A DNA stretch of 64,000 nt from an uncultured Methylophilaceae bacterium (GTDB taxonomy: Bacteria > Pseudomonadota > Gammaproteobacteria > Burkholderiales > Methylophilaceae), in the NCBI GenBank assembly GCA_903863255.1, contig CAIPBJ010000034.1, forward strand, positions 61,087 to 125,086, in the 5' to 3' direction. Shown here one piece after another: positions 10,030 through 20,317 of this stretch. The translations under genes were made by a program, and so were the position numbers. Below the pieces are notes generated by a model. It saw only the letters and a program-made list of their open reading frames with translations. It was not told the DNA's origin and did no database searches. The first letter of the stretch is position 1; every line of letters starts with the position of its first letter.

Positions 10030-12063
10030 ATGTCACAAAGTCTTATTTTTGCGCTGGCTTGCGCTGCAATAGCGCTGGTTTATGGTGGAATTACAATTAA
10101 ATGGGTGCTAGCCCAACCAACGGGTAACGATCGAATGCGAGAGATTGCCGCTGCGATTCAAGAGGGCGCTTCGGCCTATTTGAATCGTCAATATACGACG
10201 ATAGGTGTAGTCGGGGTGATTTTGTTCATTGCTATCTTTTTTGGTTTGAATAGCCTTACTGCAGTTGGTTTTGCGATAGGTGCCATTTTATCAGGGGCTG
10301 CAGGCTACATCGGGATGAATATTTCAGTTCGATCGAACCTAAGAACTGCTCAGGCAGCCTATGGAGGCATTAATGCTGCCTTGCAAGTTGCATTCAGAGG
10401 AGGCGCAATTACAGGCATGTTGGTAGTAGGTTTGGGACTTTTGGGGGTTGCTGGGTATTTTGCCTATTTGGTCTCGATCACACCGAATGGCGCCCCAATC
10501 AATACTTCACCATTGGTGGGTTTTGCTTTCGGAAGTTCTTTAATCTCAATTTTTGCACGATTGGGTGGTGGAATCTTCACAAAAGGGGCGGACGTCGGAG
10601 CCGATCTTGTAGGTAAGGTTGAGGCTGGGATTCCCGAGGATGACCCAAGGAATCCAGCTGTGATTGCGGATAACGTCGGCGATAACGTTGGAGACTGCGC
10701 AGGGATGGCAGCTGACTTATTTGAAACTTATGCGGTAACAATCATTGCAACCATGCTGCTGGGAGCCTTATTGATGCCTGGGTCTTTCCAGGCGATGACA
10801 TACCCGCTCGTTCTTGGCGGAGTGTCGATCATTGCTTCTATTATAAGTACTTATTTTGTCAAATCGCGTGAAGGTGGAAAAATCATGAATGCCTTATACC
10901 GCGGTTTGGCAGTGGCTGGATTTTTATCAGCGATTGCATTTTATTTTGTTACCAAAAGCATGATGGGGGATGTGATCATTGATGGCAATGCCGTTTCTGC
11001 CATGAATATATTCCTTGCTTCACTGATTGGTCTGGGAGTAACGGCGGCAATGGTTGTGATCACCGAGTACTACACAGCAACTGAATACGGGCCGGTTCGC
11101 CATATTGCCCAATCTTGCACCACAGGTCACGCTACAAACATGATTGCCGGATTAGGTATTTCAATGAAATCAACGGCAGCTCCCGTTCTTGTTATTTGTT
11201 TAGGCATACTGGGTGCGCACGCCCTTGCTGGTCTTTATGGAATTGCAGTGGCTGCGACCGCCATGTTGTCTATGGCTGGAATCATTGTTGCGCTTGATGC
11301 TTATGGCCCAATTACTGATAATGCCGGTGGCATAGCAGAAATGGCCCAACTTCCCCCAGAAATCCGAAACATCACCGACCCTCTTGATGCCGTGGGTAAC
11401 ACTACGAAAGCAGTTACAAAGGGTTATGCGATAGGTTCTGCTGGTTTGGCTGCTTTGGTGCTTTTTGCTGATTTTACTCATAAGCTGGTTGAGCATAGCG
11501 GTGGTGAAACTACGTTTGACCTTTCAAATCATATGGTGATTATTGGCCTCTTTATCGGAGGCATGATTCCTTACCTCTTTGGGGCAATGGCGATGGAAGC
11601 CGTTGGTCGAGCAGCAGCATCTGTCGTTGTTGAGGTGCGTCGACAATTCAAGGAAATTCCTGGAATTATGGAAGGCACATCAAAACCTGATTACTCTTTA
11701 GCTGTCGATATGCTTACAAAAGCTGCAATTAAGGAAATGATCGTGCCTTCCATGTTGCCAGTTCTTGCACCTATTCTGGTTGGATGGTTACTGGGAGCAC
11801 AGGCCTTGGGTGGCATGCTTATTGGTACAATTGTAACCGGTTTATTCGTTGCCATTTCCATGACAACCGGTGGAGGAGCCTGGGACAATGCCAAAAAATA
11901 TATCGAAGATGGACATTTCGGTGGTAAGGGTTCGGAAGCACACAAGGCGGCAGTAACGGGAGATACAGTTGGTGATCCATATAAGGACACGGCTGGCCCG
12001 GCTGTAAACCCTTTGATTAAAATTATCAATATCGTTGCCCTGTTGATCATCCCAATCTTGTAG
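10030..12063 (+). CDS. hppA: K+-independent H+-translocating membrane pyrophosphatase
   Basis: Integral membrane enzyme coupling pyrophosphate hydrolysis to proton pumping. The 677-residue protein has about 16 hydrophobic segments. The catalytic loop shows [13 protein letters not shown] and, further on, [19 protein letters not shown]; the C-terminal loop shows [15 protein letters not shown]. The subclass-determining stretch reads [10 protein letters not shown] with Lys at residue 460 and Thr at 463. This is the pattern of the K+-independent, proton-pumping subclass rather than the K+-dependent (Ala) subclass. ATG is preceded by GGGAGAGATCTG. It is monocistronic, bounded by terminators on both sides. 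It would let the cell recover energy from biosynthetic PPi. Confidence 0.97.
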   Translation: MSQSLIFALACAAIALVYGGITIKWVLAQPTGNDRMREIAAAIQEGASAYLNRQYTTIGVVGVILFIAIFFGLNSLTAVGFAIGAILSGAAGYIGMNISVRSNLRTAQAAYGGINAALQVAFRGGAITGMLVVGLGLLGVAGYFAYLVSITPNGAPINTSPLVGFAFGSSLISIFARLGGGIFTKGADVGADLVGKVEAGIPEDDPRNPAVIADNVGDNVGDCAGMAADLFETYAVTIIATMLLGALLMPGSFQAMTYPLVLGGVSIIASIISTYFVKSREGGKIMNALYRGLAVAGFLSAIAFYFVTKSMMGDVIIDGNAVSAMNIFLASLIGLGVTAAMVVITEYYTATEYGPVRHIAQSCTTGHATNMIAGLGISMKSTAAPVLVICLGILGAHALAGLYGIAVAATAMLSMAGIIVALDAYGPITDNAGGIAEMAQLPPEIRNITDPLDAVGNTTKAVTKGYAIGSAGLAALVLFADFTHKLVEHSGGETTFDLSNHMVIIGLFIGGMIPYLFGAMAMEAVGRAAASVVVEVRRQFKEIPGIMEGTSKPDYSLAVDMLTKAAIKEMIVPSMLPVLAPILVGWLLGAQALGGMLIGTIVTGLFVAISMTTGGGAWDNAKKYIEDGHFGGKGSEAHKAAVTGDTVGDPYKDTAGPAVNPLIKIINIVALLIIPIL

Positions 12064-12362
12064 ATAGTAGATCCACTAACCCGCCAATCATATGACTGGC
12101 GGGTTTTTTTATTTGCGGCTAGCAAAAATCCTGTGATTCTCACTGTGGAAGCGGCAATGCCAATATCTGATTCGGCGTGCAGATCCATATTGATGGCATG
12201 GCAGCTGTAAAATAGCTACTTATTACATGATGGTAAAGATCTTTAATCTGCCACTTGCATCAGAATAGATGTTGACCGGTTGCCACACTGAATAACGTGG
12301 CATCAAGGTATCTTGATCGAATTTTAAATGGTCTGGATAGGGCGTTTTAAGATGGTAGGGGG
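12064..12362. other. 299-bp spacer between hppA and dciA
   Basis: Convergent spacer. It holds the hppA terminator at 12078-12110 and then about 250 bp in which I see no gene, RNA or strong repeat. Confidence 0.5.
12078..12110 (+). terminator. Rho-independent terminator after hppA
   Basis: Stem AACCCGCCA/TGGCGGGTT with a 10-nt loop is followed by T7, 15 nt after the hppA stop. Confidence 0.92.
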
Positions 12363-12791
12363 CTATATTTCAACTCGACCTGAAAGTCTTTTTAATGCAT
12401 TGCCCAATTCCGTTCCTGACAATTGGTCGGCTAGTGCAAACACTAGTGAAGAAGCCTCTTTCGATAGTTTTCTTGGGGGCAGGTTGGATTTTATTGAGTT
12501 AGATTGCACTTGCACTTGCACTTCTACACGAATTGAAGTAACTTCAAACCCTTTCTTTTGCAACTGAGTCAACAAATTAGGGGATAAAAGTTTAATTTTG
12601 GCGGCTATGGGGCCGTTCTCAGCATAAACGGTCAACCGTTTGTGTTTGATCGAACCGGCTTGAGAGTGTCTATTTAGAGGTTGTGGTGCGATTTCACACC
12701 AGATTTTTTGCATGGCAGACACTTTGCCAGCTTGACTAACAAGAGCAGATATTTCAGCATTATTTCGAAACAATGATTTAATGTGTTCCAT
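12363..12791 (-). CDS. dciA: DciA-family (DUF721) protein, predicted helicase loader
   Basis: Predicted DUF721/DciA protein of 142 residues; the family is implicated in recruiting the replicative helicase DnaB in bacteria lacking DnaC. The N-terminal half carries the conserved W-x-E-I-A-P-x-P-L-N-x-H-S stretch and the RLTVYAENG segment. The C-terminal half is variable and holds a VQVQVQ run encoded by a tandem hexamer at 12504-12523. The position, divergent from an M23 peptidase and next to secA, is the usual betaproteobacterial place for this gene. Only 27 bp separate its ATG from that of the peptidase gene. Confidence 0.8.
   Translation of the reverse strand: MEHIKSLFRNNAEISALVSQAGKVSAMQKIWCEIAPQPLNRHSQAGSIKHKRLTVYAENGPIAAKIKLLSPNLLTQLQKKGFEVTSIRVEVQVQVQSNSIKSNLPPRKLSKEASSLVFALADQLSGTELGNALKRLSGRVEI
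12504..12523. repeat. Tandem hexamer (TTGCAC)x3.3 inside dciA
   Basis: TTGCAC is repeated three times plus TT. On the coding (minus) strand it encodes Val-Gln pairs, so gain or loss of units stays in frame. It falls in the variable C-terminal part of the protein. Confidence 0.85.
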
Positions 12792-12818
12792 ATCTATGCT
12801 CTCGTAAAAAGGAGGGTT

Positions 12819-13712
12819 ATGAATATCATTTTGGTTGCTAATACCTTAGCTAGACCTAAAGTTCTTACGATATGGCACATTATAGCATTTGCTTTGATCT
12901 TGGTGCTCCTGACAGTAACGATGACGATGGCTTTTTTATTACCCAGCTCAGGTCAAGGGGCAATCAATTCGGTGATGCCTAGCAAGTTGTATTTTAGATT
13001 GCACAATCCGGAGGCACATCTCGATGCTTTGGCCTTGCAATTGGGAGAAATACAGGCCCGTGTGATGCGTTTAGACGCATTAAGTGACCGGCTGTCGAAA
13101 CTTGCAGGCCTGAAGGATAAGGATCTTGAATTGGATAAGGTGCCCGGGAGGGGCGGGCCCGAGATTCTTTCTCATCAGACAACCGAGAAGGAATTACAAA
13201 CTAACATTACCAATCTTGTATCTCAAATCGATAATCGCACAGACAAGTTAAGTGCAATTGAAGCCATACTGCTGCAACAGCGAACACAGAAAAATGAATT
13301 GCCGACAGGCTACCCTGTCAATGGAGCCTATAACTCCTCGAGTTATGGTTGGCGAGTGGATCCCTTTACAGGAAGAACCGCATTTCACGAAGGACTGGAT
13401 TTCACTGCTGACGTAGGCACGCCTATATACGCTTCTGCAGATGGAATTGTAACGTCTGCGGAACAAACGCCGGATTATGGTAAAATCATAAAGATTTATC
13501 ATGGGTCAGGCATAGAGACAAGGTACGCTCATGCCTCTGAGCTTCTCGTTAAAGAGGGTGACCGAGTGGTAAGAGGCCAGAAGATTGCCTTAGTGGGAAG
13601 CACAGGGAGGTCAACTGGCGCTCATTTGCATTTTGAAGTGCGACTTAATGGCGAAGCTTTGGATCCACGTAAATATTTGCGAAATCTAGAAATAGATAAA
13701 ATTAATAGTTAG
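12819..13712 (+). CDS. Membrane-anchored M23-family metallopeptidase (LytM domain)
   Basis: Predicted periplasmic peptidoglycan endopeptidase or a regulator of one. From the ATG at 12819 (very good AAAAAGGAGG at 6-nt spacing) the protein is 297 residues. It has one transmembrane segment (about residues 18-40), a coiled-coil stretch (about 65-150) and a C-terminal LytM/M23 domain. Metal-site motifs are present: HEGLDF for the HxxxD pair and HLHFEV for the HxH motif. The catalytic set looks complete, unlike some degenerate M23 regulators. A longer in-frame reading from 12783 would overlap dciA and lacks a ribosome binding site. The next gene is secA, a conserved neighbour. Confidence 0.9.
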   Translation: MNIILVANTLARPKVLTIWHIIAFALILVLLTVTMTMAFLLPSSGQGAINSVMPSKLYFRLHNPEAHLDALALQLGEIQARVMRLDALSDRLSKLAGLKDKDLELDKVPGRGGPEILSHQTTEKELQTNITNLVSQIDNRTDKLSAIEAILLQQRTQKNELPTGYPVNGAYNSSSYGWRVDPFTGRTAFHEGLDFTADVGTPIYASADGIVTSAEQTPDYGKIIKIYHGSGIETRYAHASELLVKEGDRVVRGQKIALVGSTGRSTGAHLHFEVRLNGEALDPRKYLRNLEIDKINS

Positions 13713-13760
13713 AAAGTGTTTCATACAGAGTTTATTTATTTTTCAAATCAACCTAGAGGG

Positions 13761-13776
13761 TTCCGCATAAGCGGAA
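13761..13776 (+). promoter_or_regulatory. Small perfect hairpin in the secA leader
   Basis: TTCCGC, ATAA loop, GCGGAA form a 6-bp stem that ends 15 nt before the secA ATG. There is no T-run, so it is not a terminator. The only ribosome-binding candidate, GGTG, lies between stem and start. It might influence translation or mRNA stability; no function is known. Confidence 0.35.
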
Positions 13777-13791
13777 AGTTGGTGTCCTTTC

Positions 13792-16518
13792 ATGTTATCT
13801 AAGCTGTTTAAAAAAGTATTCGGTAGTCGTAATGACCGGTTGGTTAGGCAATACGCACAGGCAGTACAAAAAATCAATTCACTCGAGTCATCGATGGCTG
13901 CGCTCAGCGATGATCAACTGAGTGCGAAAACCGGGGAATTCAAAGAGCGATACAAAGCAGGTGAAACGCTTGAAAAATTATTGCCTGAAGCTTTTGCTGT
14001 TGTTCGGGAAGGCAGCCGTCGCGTTCTTGAAATGAGGCACTTTGATGTGCAACTCATAGGCGGGATGGTTCTTAATGCAGGTAAGATTGCTGAAATGAGA
14101 ACGGGTGAGGGTAAAACTCTGGTTGCAACTTTGCCTGCTTATTTAAACGCCTTGACAGGTAAGGGCGTCCATGTCGTAACGGTGAATGATTACCTCGCCA
14201 AGCGTGACGCAGAATGGATGGCTAGACTTTATAACTTTTTAGGTTTGACGGTTGGCATCAATTTGTCTCAACTTTCTCACGAAGAAAAACAAAAGGCCTA
14301 TGCCGCAGATATCACCTATGGGACAAACAATGAGTTTGGATTTGATTACTTGCGAGACAATATGGTCTTCACAGCTGATGAAAGAGTGCAGCGCGGACTA
14401 AATTACGCACTTGTAGACGAAGTTGACTCCATTCTCATTGATGAGGCTCGTACCCCGCTTATCATTTCCGGTCAGGCGGATGACAGTATCGATTTATATG
14501 TGCAAATAAATGGAATTGCCGCACAGTTGAAACGTCAAAAAGAAGAAGAAGGTGAGGGTGATTTTTGGGTTGACGAAAAGGGTCAGCAAGTTATTCTCTC
14601 CGAACAAGGACATGAAAATGCGGAAACTTTACTTGAGCAGGCAGGCTTGCTTCCTCAGGGTGCAAGTCTTTACGATGCAGGCAGCATTACCCTCGTCCAC
14701 CACATGTATGCAGCGCTAAGGGCGCAGTCACTTTTCCATCGAGATCAGCATTATGTCGTTCGAGACAACGAAATAGTCATTGTTGATGAGTTCACCGGAC
14801 GCATGATGTCTGGTCGTCGTTGGTCAGATGGATTGCATCAGGCTGTGGAAGCTAAGGAAGGCGTTCCAATACAGAAAGAAAATCAGACTTTAGCCTCAAT
14901 CACTTTCCAAAATTACTTCAGAATGTATGAAAAACTCTCAGGTATGACTGGAACTGCTGATACCGAGGCATACGAGTTCAATCAGATATATGGATTAGAA
15001 ACAGTTGTCGTACCTACGCATCGTAATATGCAACGAATTGACAATATGGACAAGGTCTATCGAACCGCAAGTGAAAAATACAATGCTGTCATTGACGATA
15101 TCAAGGAATGTCAAACAAGAGGGCAGCCAGTCTTGGTGGGAACTACTTCAATTGAGAACTCGGAGTTAATATCGAACCTGCTTACCAAAGCTAAACTTAG
15201 TCATCAAGTTTTAAATGCAAAACAGCATGAGCGAGAAGCACATATCATTGAGCAGGCAGGGCGTCCTGGAATGATTACAATCGCTACGAATATGGCTGGA
15301 CGAGGAACCGATATTGTCCTTGGAGGAAACCCAGAGTCTGAAATTTCATCAATACGGAATGATGAATCGATTGCAGATTTGGAAAAGGAAAATAAGGTCG
15401 CAGCGATTAAGTCTGAGTGGCAAAAACGTCATGATGCGGTTCTGGCTGCTGGAGGCTTGCATATTATAGGCACCGAACGTCATGAATCTCGACGGGTAGA
15501 CAACCAGCTAAGAGGACGAGCAGGTCGCCAGGGTGATCCTGGGTCCAGCAGATTTTATCTCTCTTTGGAAGACCAGCTTTTGAGAATCTTTGCTTCCGAC
15601 AGAGTCGCAGCAATCATGGAAAGATTAAAAATGCCCGAGGGTGAGGCCATTGAGCATCCTTGGGTCACGCGAGCAATTGAGAATGCTCAAAGAAAAGTCG
15701 AAGGAAGGAACTTTGATATCCGTAAGCAATTGCTTGAATACGATGACGTGGCGAATGACCAGCGGAAGGTTATCTATCAGCAGAGAAATGAATTGCTTGA
15801 GGTTGCAGATGTCGGTGACACGATTGCAGCGATGCGTGAGGATGTAATCAATGACCTTATAAGTACTTATATCCCAACTGGAAGTGTTGAAGAGCAGTGG
15901 GAAGTTTCCTCTCTTGAAAATGTCTTGCAGGGGGAACTTGGTCTCAAGATGGATATAAGTGGAATGCTCGAGAAAAACCCTGATTTGCATGAAGAGACGC
16001 TTCGTGAACGTATTCATGACGAGGCAAAATCTGTATATAAGGCAAAAGAGGAGCAGGCAAGTTTTGATATTATGCGCCAGTTTGAAAGGTCGGTGATGTT
16101 ACAAAGTCTGGATAATCACTGGAGAGAACATCTGGCTGCTCTAGATCACCTGCGTCAGGGAATTCATTTACGTTCCTATGCTCAGAAGAATCCAAAACAA
16201 GAATATAAACGCGAAGCGTTTGAACTTTTTTCTAACTTGCTTGATACAATCAAAAGTGAAGTTACAAAAGTAACGATGTTAGTTCAGGTGAAGAATTCTG
16301 AAGATCTTGAAGCTGTAGAAAAGCCTTCTGAATTAGAGAATGTCAAATATCAACATGCAGACTATGATGAGGCGCTTGGACTGAAGCCTGAATCTGAACC
16401 AAATGAAGAGGTTGTAAATCTTCCATTTACTCGTGAGGGTGTGAAAGTTGGAAGAAACGATCCATGTCCTTGTGGATCGGGAAAAAAGTATAAGCAATGT
16501 CATGGGAAGCTTTCATAG
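13792..16518 (+). CDS. secA: Preprotein translocase ATPase SecA
   Basis: Motor that drives unfolded preproteins through SecYEG. The 908-residue length is standard. Walker A is in [15 protein letters not shown] and the DEAD-type box in [19 protein letters not shown]. The second helicase half shows [16 protein letters not shown] and [21 protein letters not shown]. The C-terminus carries the zinc/SecB-binding motif [16 protein letters not shown]. It follows the M23 peptidase gene by 79 bp. The leader contains a small hairpin and a weak ribosome binding site. Confidence 0.99.
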   Translation: MLSKLFKKVFGSRNDRLVRQYAQAVQKINSLESSMAALSDDQLSAKTGEFKERYKAGETLEKLLPEAFAVVREGSRRVLEMRHFDVQLIGGMVLNAGKIAEMRTGEGKTLVATLPAYLNALTGKGVHVVTVNDYLAKRDAEWMARLYNFLGLTVGINLSQLSHEEKQKAYAADITYGTNNEFGFDYLRDNMVFTADERVQRGLNYALVDEVDSILIDEARTPLIISGQADDSIDLYVQINGIAAQLKRQKEEEGEGDFWVDEKGQQVILSEQGHENAETLLEQAGLLPQGASLYDAGSITLVHHMYAALRAQSLFHRDQHYVVRDNEIVIVDEFTGRMMSGRRWSDGLHQAVEAKEGVPIQKENQTLASITFQNYFRMYEKLSGMTGTADTEAYEFNQIYGLETVVVPTHRNMQRIDNMDKVYRTASEKYNAVIDDIKECQTRGQPVLVGTTSIENSELISNLLTKAKLSHQVLNAKQHEREAHIIEQAGRPGMITIATNMAGRGTDIVLGGNPESEISSIRNDESIADLEKENKVAAIKSEWQKRHDAVLAAGGLHIIGTERHESRRVDNQLRGRAGRQGDPGSSRFYLSLEDQLLRIFASDRVAAIMERLKMPEGEAIEHPWVTRAIENAQRKVEGRNFDIRKQLLEYDDVANDQRKVIYQQRNELLEVADVGDTIAAMREDVINDLISTYIPTGSVEEQWEVSSLENVLQGELGLKMDISGMLEKNPDLHEETLRERIHDEAKSVYKAKEEQASFDIMRQFERSVMLQSLDNHWREHLAALDHLRQGIHLRSYAQKNPKQEYKREAFELFSNLLDTIKSEVTKVTMLVQVKNSEDLEAVEKPSELENVKYQHADYDEALGLKPESEPNEEVVNLPFTREGVKVGRNDPCPCGSGKKYKQCHGKLS

Positions 16519-16540
16519 ACTTAAAGTTTTGGGAATATCG

Positions 16541-16738
16541 ATGTCTGAACAGAATAATGCGGTTCCAATAAGTTCTCCTTGTGTTGGCGTATGCACAATG
16601 AATGAACTCACAGGATTATGTTACGGTTGTCTAAGAACGATCGAAGAAATACAGGAGTGGTGGAATCTAACCCCTACTGAACAACTGACCGTCATGGAAA
16701 ATATCGAGCAACGAAATAAAATGCTAGACAACTTTTAA
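16541..16738 (+). CDS. DUF1289 small cysteine-containing protein
   Basis: Protein of 65 residues starting at ATG 16541, 22 bp after secA. The SPCVGVCTMNELTGLCYGCLRTIEEIQEWWNL-type layout has four cysteines in a short N-terminal cluster followed by a W-containing helix. This is the pattern of DUF1289 proteins. The cysteines suggest a metal or Fe-S site, but the function is not known. A longer in-frame start overlapping secA is less likely. A strong terminator follows immediately. Confidence 0.85.
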   Translation: MSEQNNAVPISSPCVGVCTMNELTGLCYGCLRTIEEIQEWWNLTPTEQLTVMENIEQRNKMLDNF

Positions 16739-16765
16739 AAAAGGCAGATTGGTGCCTTTTTTTTT
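16737..16765 (+). terminator. Rho-independent terminator after the DUF1289 gene
   Basis: AAAAAAGGCA pairs with TGCCTTTTTT around GATTGG, followed by further T. The stem overlaps the stop codon of the gene. Confidence 0.92.
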
Positions 16766-16841
16766 ACTATTCTTATTTTCCTGACGCCATCTGATTTGCC
16801 GATAAGTTAGAATTAAAATTCTTATTAATTCGAGATACGAT

Positions 16842-18068
16842 ATGCCTGTCAATTTATCAAATCCGCTAAAAAAATCGTTATTGCCAGTAAAAGGCGTCAA
16901 GCTTGGTTTTGCTGAGGCAAATATTCGTAAGCCAAATAAAAAGGATCTGCTTGTAATCACATTAGTTGAGGGAAGCCAGGTTGCTGGTGTTTTCACTAAG
17001 AATCGTTTTTGTGCGGCTCCTGTTCAAGTATGTAAAGAACACTTAGGAACCAATCCAGGTGTCAGAGCCCTGGTTATAAATACCGGGAACGCAAATGCGG
17101 GAACTGGCGCAACTGGATTACAGCATGCAATCGATACGTGTAAAGGTGTTTCAGCAATACTTGACCTTAGTCCTGAGCAGGTTTTGCCTTTCTCAACAGG
17201 TGTGATTCTGGAGCCTTTGCCGGTCGATCGAATACTGTCGAATCTGGGGAAGTGCATAGAAAACCTTGATGAGGACAATTGGTTGAATGCCGCAGAGTCC
17301 ATTATGACAACGGATATTGTTGCAAAAGGTTATTCCAAGGAGATTACTGTCTTTGGGGAAAAAATAACCATTACAGGCATTGCAAAAGGTTCAGGGATGA
17401 TTCACCCCAATATGGCCACCATGCTTGGGTTTGTTGCTACAGATGCAAACGTCTCAAGGATTGTTCTGGATTCAATTATCAAGTATTCCGTGGAAAGATC
17501 TTTCAATTGCATTACGGTTGATGGGGACACCTCGACCAATGATTCTTTCATCCTTATGTCGACCGGTAAATCAGAGACTCAAGAAATAGCATTGGGAACA
17601 AAAGAATATGAATTATTGCGTGATGCAATAACGGAGGTGTCAATCCAACTTGCTCAGGCCATCGTAAGAGATGGAGAAGGTGCAACAAAATTCATGACAA
17701 TTAAGGTAGAGGCTGGTAAGGATATCGATGAGTGTCGAAAAGTAGCCTATGCTATTGCGCATTCCCCGTTGATAAAGACGGCCTTTTTTGCTTCCGATCC
17801 TAATTTGGGAAGAATTCTTGCGGCCATAGGATACGCTGGAATTGATGATCTTGACGTTGATTCGATCAGACTCTATTTGGGAGATGCCCTTGTTGCTGAG
17901 AATGGCGGAAGAGCGTCAAGTTATCGAGAAGAACAGGGAGTGGCGGTCATGAAGGAACCAGAGATTACGGTTAGGGTCATGTTAAACAGAGGGTTGGCTA
18001 ATACAACAGTATGGACCTGTGACTTTTCTTATGACTATGTGAAAATAAATGCAGATTATCGATCCTAA
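16842..18068 (+). CDS. argJ: Bifunctional ornithine acetyltransferase / N-acetylglutamate synthase
   Basis: Moves the acetyl group from N-acetylornithine to glutamate and, in bifunctional forms, also uses acetyl-CoA; both steps serve arginine synthesis. The 408-residue precursor is self-cleaved. The cleavage/nucleophile threonine lies in [21 protein letters not shown]. The [16 protein letters not shown] motif and the C-terminal half are intact. Its last 20 bases overlap the start of the downstream ATPase gene, so the two are probably translationally coupled. Whether it is mono- or bifunctional cannot be read from sequence alone. Confidence 0.96.
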   Translation: MPVNLSNPLKKSLLPVKGVKLGFAEANIRKPNKKDLLVITLVEGSQVAGVFTKNRFCAAPVQVCKEHLGTNPGVRALVINTGNANAGTGATGLQHAIDTCKGVSAILDLSPEQVLPFSTGVILEPLPVDRILSNLGKCIENLDEDNWLNAAESIMTTDIVAKGYSKEITVFGEKITITGIAKGSGMIHPNMATMLGFVATDANVSRIVLDSIIKYSVERSFNCITVDGDTSTNDSFILMSTGKSETQEIALGTKEYELLRDAITEVSIQLAQAIVRDGEGATKFMTIKVEAGKDIDECRKVAYAIAHSPLIKTAFFASDPNLGRILAAIGYAGIDDLDVDSIRLYLGDALVAENGGRASSYREEQGVAVMKEPEITVRVMLNRGLANTTVWTCDFSYDYVKINADYRS

Positions 18069-18939
18069 AATGGATGAGACTAATAATCTTATTACTCGTG
18101 TTGAATCCTTGATCGATCGATTAGAGTCCTTTCTACCGCCTAAAAAGACACCTATTGATTGGTCCGCCTTAGCGTGGCGATGGCAAGTTTCAAATAATCA
18201 GGGCAATCTACATGCTGTAAACTTTCCACATAACGTTCATCTTGATGATATTAAGAATGTGGATGAGCAGAAATCTGAAATCATAAGAAATACTTTGCAG
18301 TTCATCAATGGCTTGCCTGCTAATAATGTACTTTTGACAGGTGCACGCGGTACCGGGAAGTCCTCATTAATTAAAGCGTTATTAACTGAATTTTCGTCAA
18401 ATGGTTTACGACTGGTAGAGGTAGAAAGAAATCATTTGGTTTATTTACCAGATATAGTGTCCTTATTAAGGGAGCGTGCCGAGCGGTTTATCATTTTTTG
18501 CGATGATTTGACTTTTGAGTCTGCTGATACTGGTTATAAAGCACTCAAGGTTACATTGGACGGTTCGATTGCATGCACGTCTGAAAACGTCATTATCTAT
18601 GCTACATCAAATCGAAGGCATCTCTTACCCGAGTATATGGCGGAGAATCTTGACACACATTATTTAAACGATGAAATAAGACCAAATGATACAGTTGAGG
18701 AAAAAGTATCGTTATCTGAGCGGTTTGGTCTTTGGTTATCCTTTTATCCTTTTAGTCAGGACGAGTATCTTTCTATCGTGTCCTTATGGATTAAACGCTT
18801 TGGAATAATGGAGTCTAATGGAGAAGTGCGTAATTTAGCACTCCAATTCTCATTGTCACGGGGTTCCCGAAGCGGTCGCATTGCCTATCAGTTTGCAAGA
18901 GACTACGCAGGCAAGATACTGATGGAAAAAATAAAATAG
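18049..18939 (+). CDS. DUF815-family AAA+ ATPase
   Basis: P-loop ATPase of 296 residues. Walker A is [10 protein letters not shown] (about residues 97-106), and the Walker B-like [10 protein letters not shown] (about residues 148-157). The segment that follows resembles sensor 1 ([10 protein letters not shown]). It matches the DUF815 group, predicted ATPases of unknown substrate. ATG 18049 overlaps the end of argJ; an alternative ATG at 18070 lacks a better ribosome site. No membrane segment. The argJ-DUF815-Nudix order recurs in betaproteobacteria as far as I recall. Function remains unknown. Confidence 0.82.
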   Translation: MQIIDPKMDETNNLITRVESLIDRLESFLPPKKTPIDWSALAWRWQVSNNQGNLHAVNFPHNVHLDDIKNVDEQKSEIIRNTLQFINGLPANNVLLTGARGTGKSSLIKALLTEFSSNGLRLVEVERNHLVYLPDIVSLLRERAERFIIFCDDLTFESADTGYKALKVTLDGSIACTSENVIIYATSNRRHLLPEYMAENLDTHYLNDEIRPNDTVEEKVSLSERFGLWLSFYPFSQDEYLSIVSLWIKRFGIMESNGEVRNLALQFSLSRGSRSGRIAYQFARDYAGKILMEKIK

Positions 18940-18946
18940 ATCGAAA

Positions 18947-19885
18947 TTGAAAAATATTATCCAAGCTGCTGTAGCAATCACAATTCGCAATGATGGCCTT
19001 GTTCTTTTAGCAAAGCGCCCGGAAGGTAAAACCTGGTCGGGTTGGTGGGAGTTTCCTGGTGGAAAGATCGAAATTGGAGAAACTCCATATATCGCGCTGA
19101 AAAGAGAGTTGGCAGAGGAAATTGGCATCGACATCTTGGTTGCCCATCCGTGGGTAACCAGAGAGTTCCAATATCCTGAAAAGTTAGTAAAACTACATTT
19201 CTTCATTATTCGAGAATGGGTTGGCATACCTCAAGGATGTGAAGGGCAGGAGTTGAGTTGGCAGCACCCCGATAATTTGACCGTTGATCCAATTTTACCC
19301 GCAAATATTCCGATCTTTAAATCGCTTAGATTGCCTAACGTTTATGCAATTAGCAATTTGGCCGAGTTGGGAGAAAAGAATTTCTTTTCTTGTCTTTCAA
19401 TAGCACTTGAAAATGGACTCCGCCTGATACAGATTCGTGAGAGTTATCTGACAGAAGATAAACTTAAGGCATTGACTACAAAAGTTATAGAATATTCAAA
19501 GCCATACGGTGCCAAAGTTCTTATTAATGGAAGGGCTGATATGGCGAATGAATTGAGTGCAGATGGCGTACATTTCTCCGGAAAAGCAATGATGCAGTTG
19601 CAAAAAAGGCCAGAAAATATGATTTGTGGTGCCTCATGCCATAATCATGCAGAGTTGAGTCATGCCAAACACCTGCATCTGGATTTTGTAGTTCTATCTC
19701 CTGTCCTAAAGACCCTGAGTCATCCTGGTGCTGATGGGCTGGGGTGGGAAAGGTTCTCAGAGTGGATAAAAGATTATCCCATTCCTGTCTTCGCCTTGGG
19801 GGGGATGGAATCGAGTTCCATTACCGATGCCTGGAAAGCAGGCGCGCATGGCATAGCAATGCAACGAGCGATTTGGCAGGTATAG
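18947..19885 (+). CDS. Nudix (MutT-like) hydrolase fused to a thiamine-phosphate-synthase-like domain
   Basis: Two-domain protein of 312 residues. The N-terminal part (about 1-135) has a perfect Nudix box at G-KIEIG-E with REL-A-EE-I-GI, after the MutT-like GWWEFPGG, suggesting 8-oxo-dGTP clean-up. The C-terminal part (about 140-310) is ThiE/TenI-like with QIRES, NGRADMA, GVHFSG, SCHN, SPVLKTLSHPGADGLGW and FALGGM. Several canonical ThiE positions differ (for example NGR in place of NDR), so it may not make thiamine phosphate. Such fusions are known in beta- and gammaproteobacteria. The start is TTG, 7 bp after the DUF815 stop. Confidence 0.88.
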   Translation: MKNIIQAAVAITIRNDGLVLLAKRPEGKTWSGWWEFPGGKIEIGETPYIALKRELAEEIGIDILVAHPWVTREFQYPEKLVKLHFFIIREWVGIPQGCEGQELSWQHPDNLTVDPILPANIPIFKSLRLPNVYAISNLAELGEKNFFSCLSIALENGLRLIQIRESYLTEDKLKALTTKVIEYSKPYGAKVLINGRADMANELSADGVHFSGKAMMQLQKRPENMICGASCHNHAELSHAKHLHLDFVVLSPVLKTLSHPGADGLGWERFSEWIKDYPIPVFALGGMESSSITDAWKAGAHGIAMQRAIWQV

Positions 19886-19886
19886 G

Positions 19887-20300
19887 TTGAAAACTAAACT
19901 CGCCCTTATCGTTTTTATCATTCTTTTCGGATTGACTGCATGGGTATTAAGATCCCGCACCTCCTCTCCGATTCAGTATGTTATCTGCGGAAATATCGAG
20001 GAACCTTGTAAAAATGCACCAATTAGAATCGTTTTCGAAAACCCTCCTTCTTTAATGAAGCCATTTGGACTTCAAGTCGAAGATAAGGAAGCATCAGAAG
20101 TTCATGCAACTTTCCTAATGCAAGGGATGGAAATGGGGTTAAATAGATACCGATTGCTGAAGACTAAATTGGGAATTTGGCATGCAGACGTGACTTTGCC
20201 TGTTTGTGTTCAGGGCAGAAGTGACTGGCATGTGTTGGTTGAGAGTCAAACTCCAGAAGGATTGAAAAAATATCAATACCAATTTCAGCTAGTTCACTGA
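19887..20300 (+). CDS. Small membrane-anchored protein, possibly copper-related
   Basis: 137-residue protein with one N-terminal hydrophobic segment (about residues 4-20), then a soluble, probably periplasmic domain. That domain has a CGNIEEPC cysteine pair and a conserved-looking QGMEMGLNRYRL stretch, and a third Cys in LPVCVQGRSDW. The layout recalls FixH/YtkA-like periplasmic domains. It starts with TTG one base after the fusion gene and is convergent with a PCu(A)C copper chaperone gene, so a metal-related job is plausible. I cannot assign a named family. Confidence 0.55.
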   Translation: MKTKLALIVFIILFGLTAWVLRSRTSSPIQYVICGNIEEPCKNAPIRIVFENPPSLMKPFGLQVEDKEASEVHATFLMQGMEMGLNRYRLLKTKLGIWHADVTLPVCVQGRSDWHVLVESQTPEGLKKYQYQFQLVH

Positions 20301-20317
20301 ATGATTTCAATAAGCCA

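Noticed and set aside
11691..12188. 165-codon minus-strand frame over the end of hppA
   Set aside because: Opposite a well-defined gene and across its terminator; composition follows the hppA codons.
12504..12523. CRISPR-like repeat
   Set aside because: Six-base units without spacers; a microsatellite inside a coding region. No CRISPR or cas genes anywhere in the window.
12328..12567. 79-codon plus-strand frame opposite dciA
   Set aside because: The Cys/Thr run comes from the hexamer tract read on the wrong strand; the minus-strand DciA reading has conserved motifs.
15625..16017. 130-codon minus-strand frame within secA
   Set aside because: secA is complete and conserved on the other strand; no sign of a second gene.
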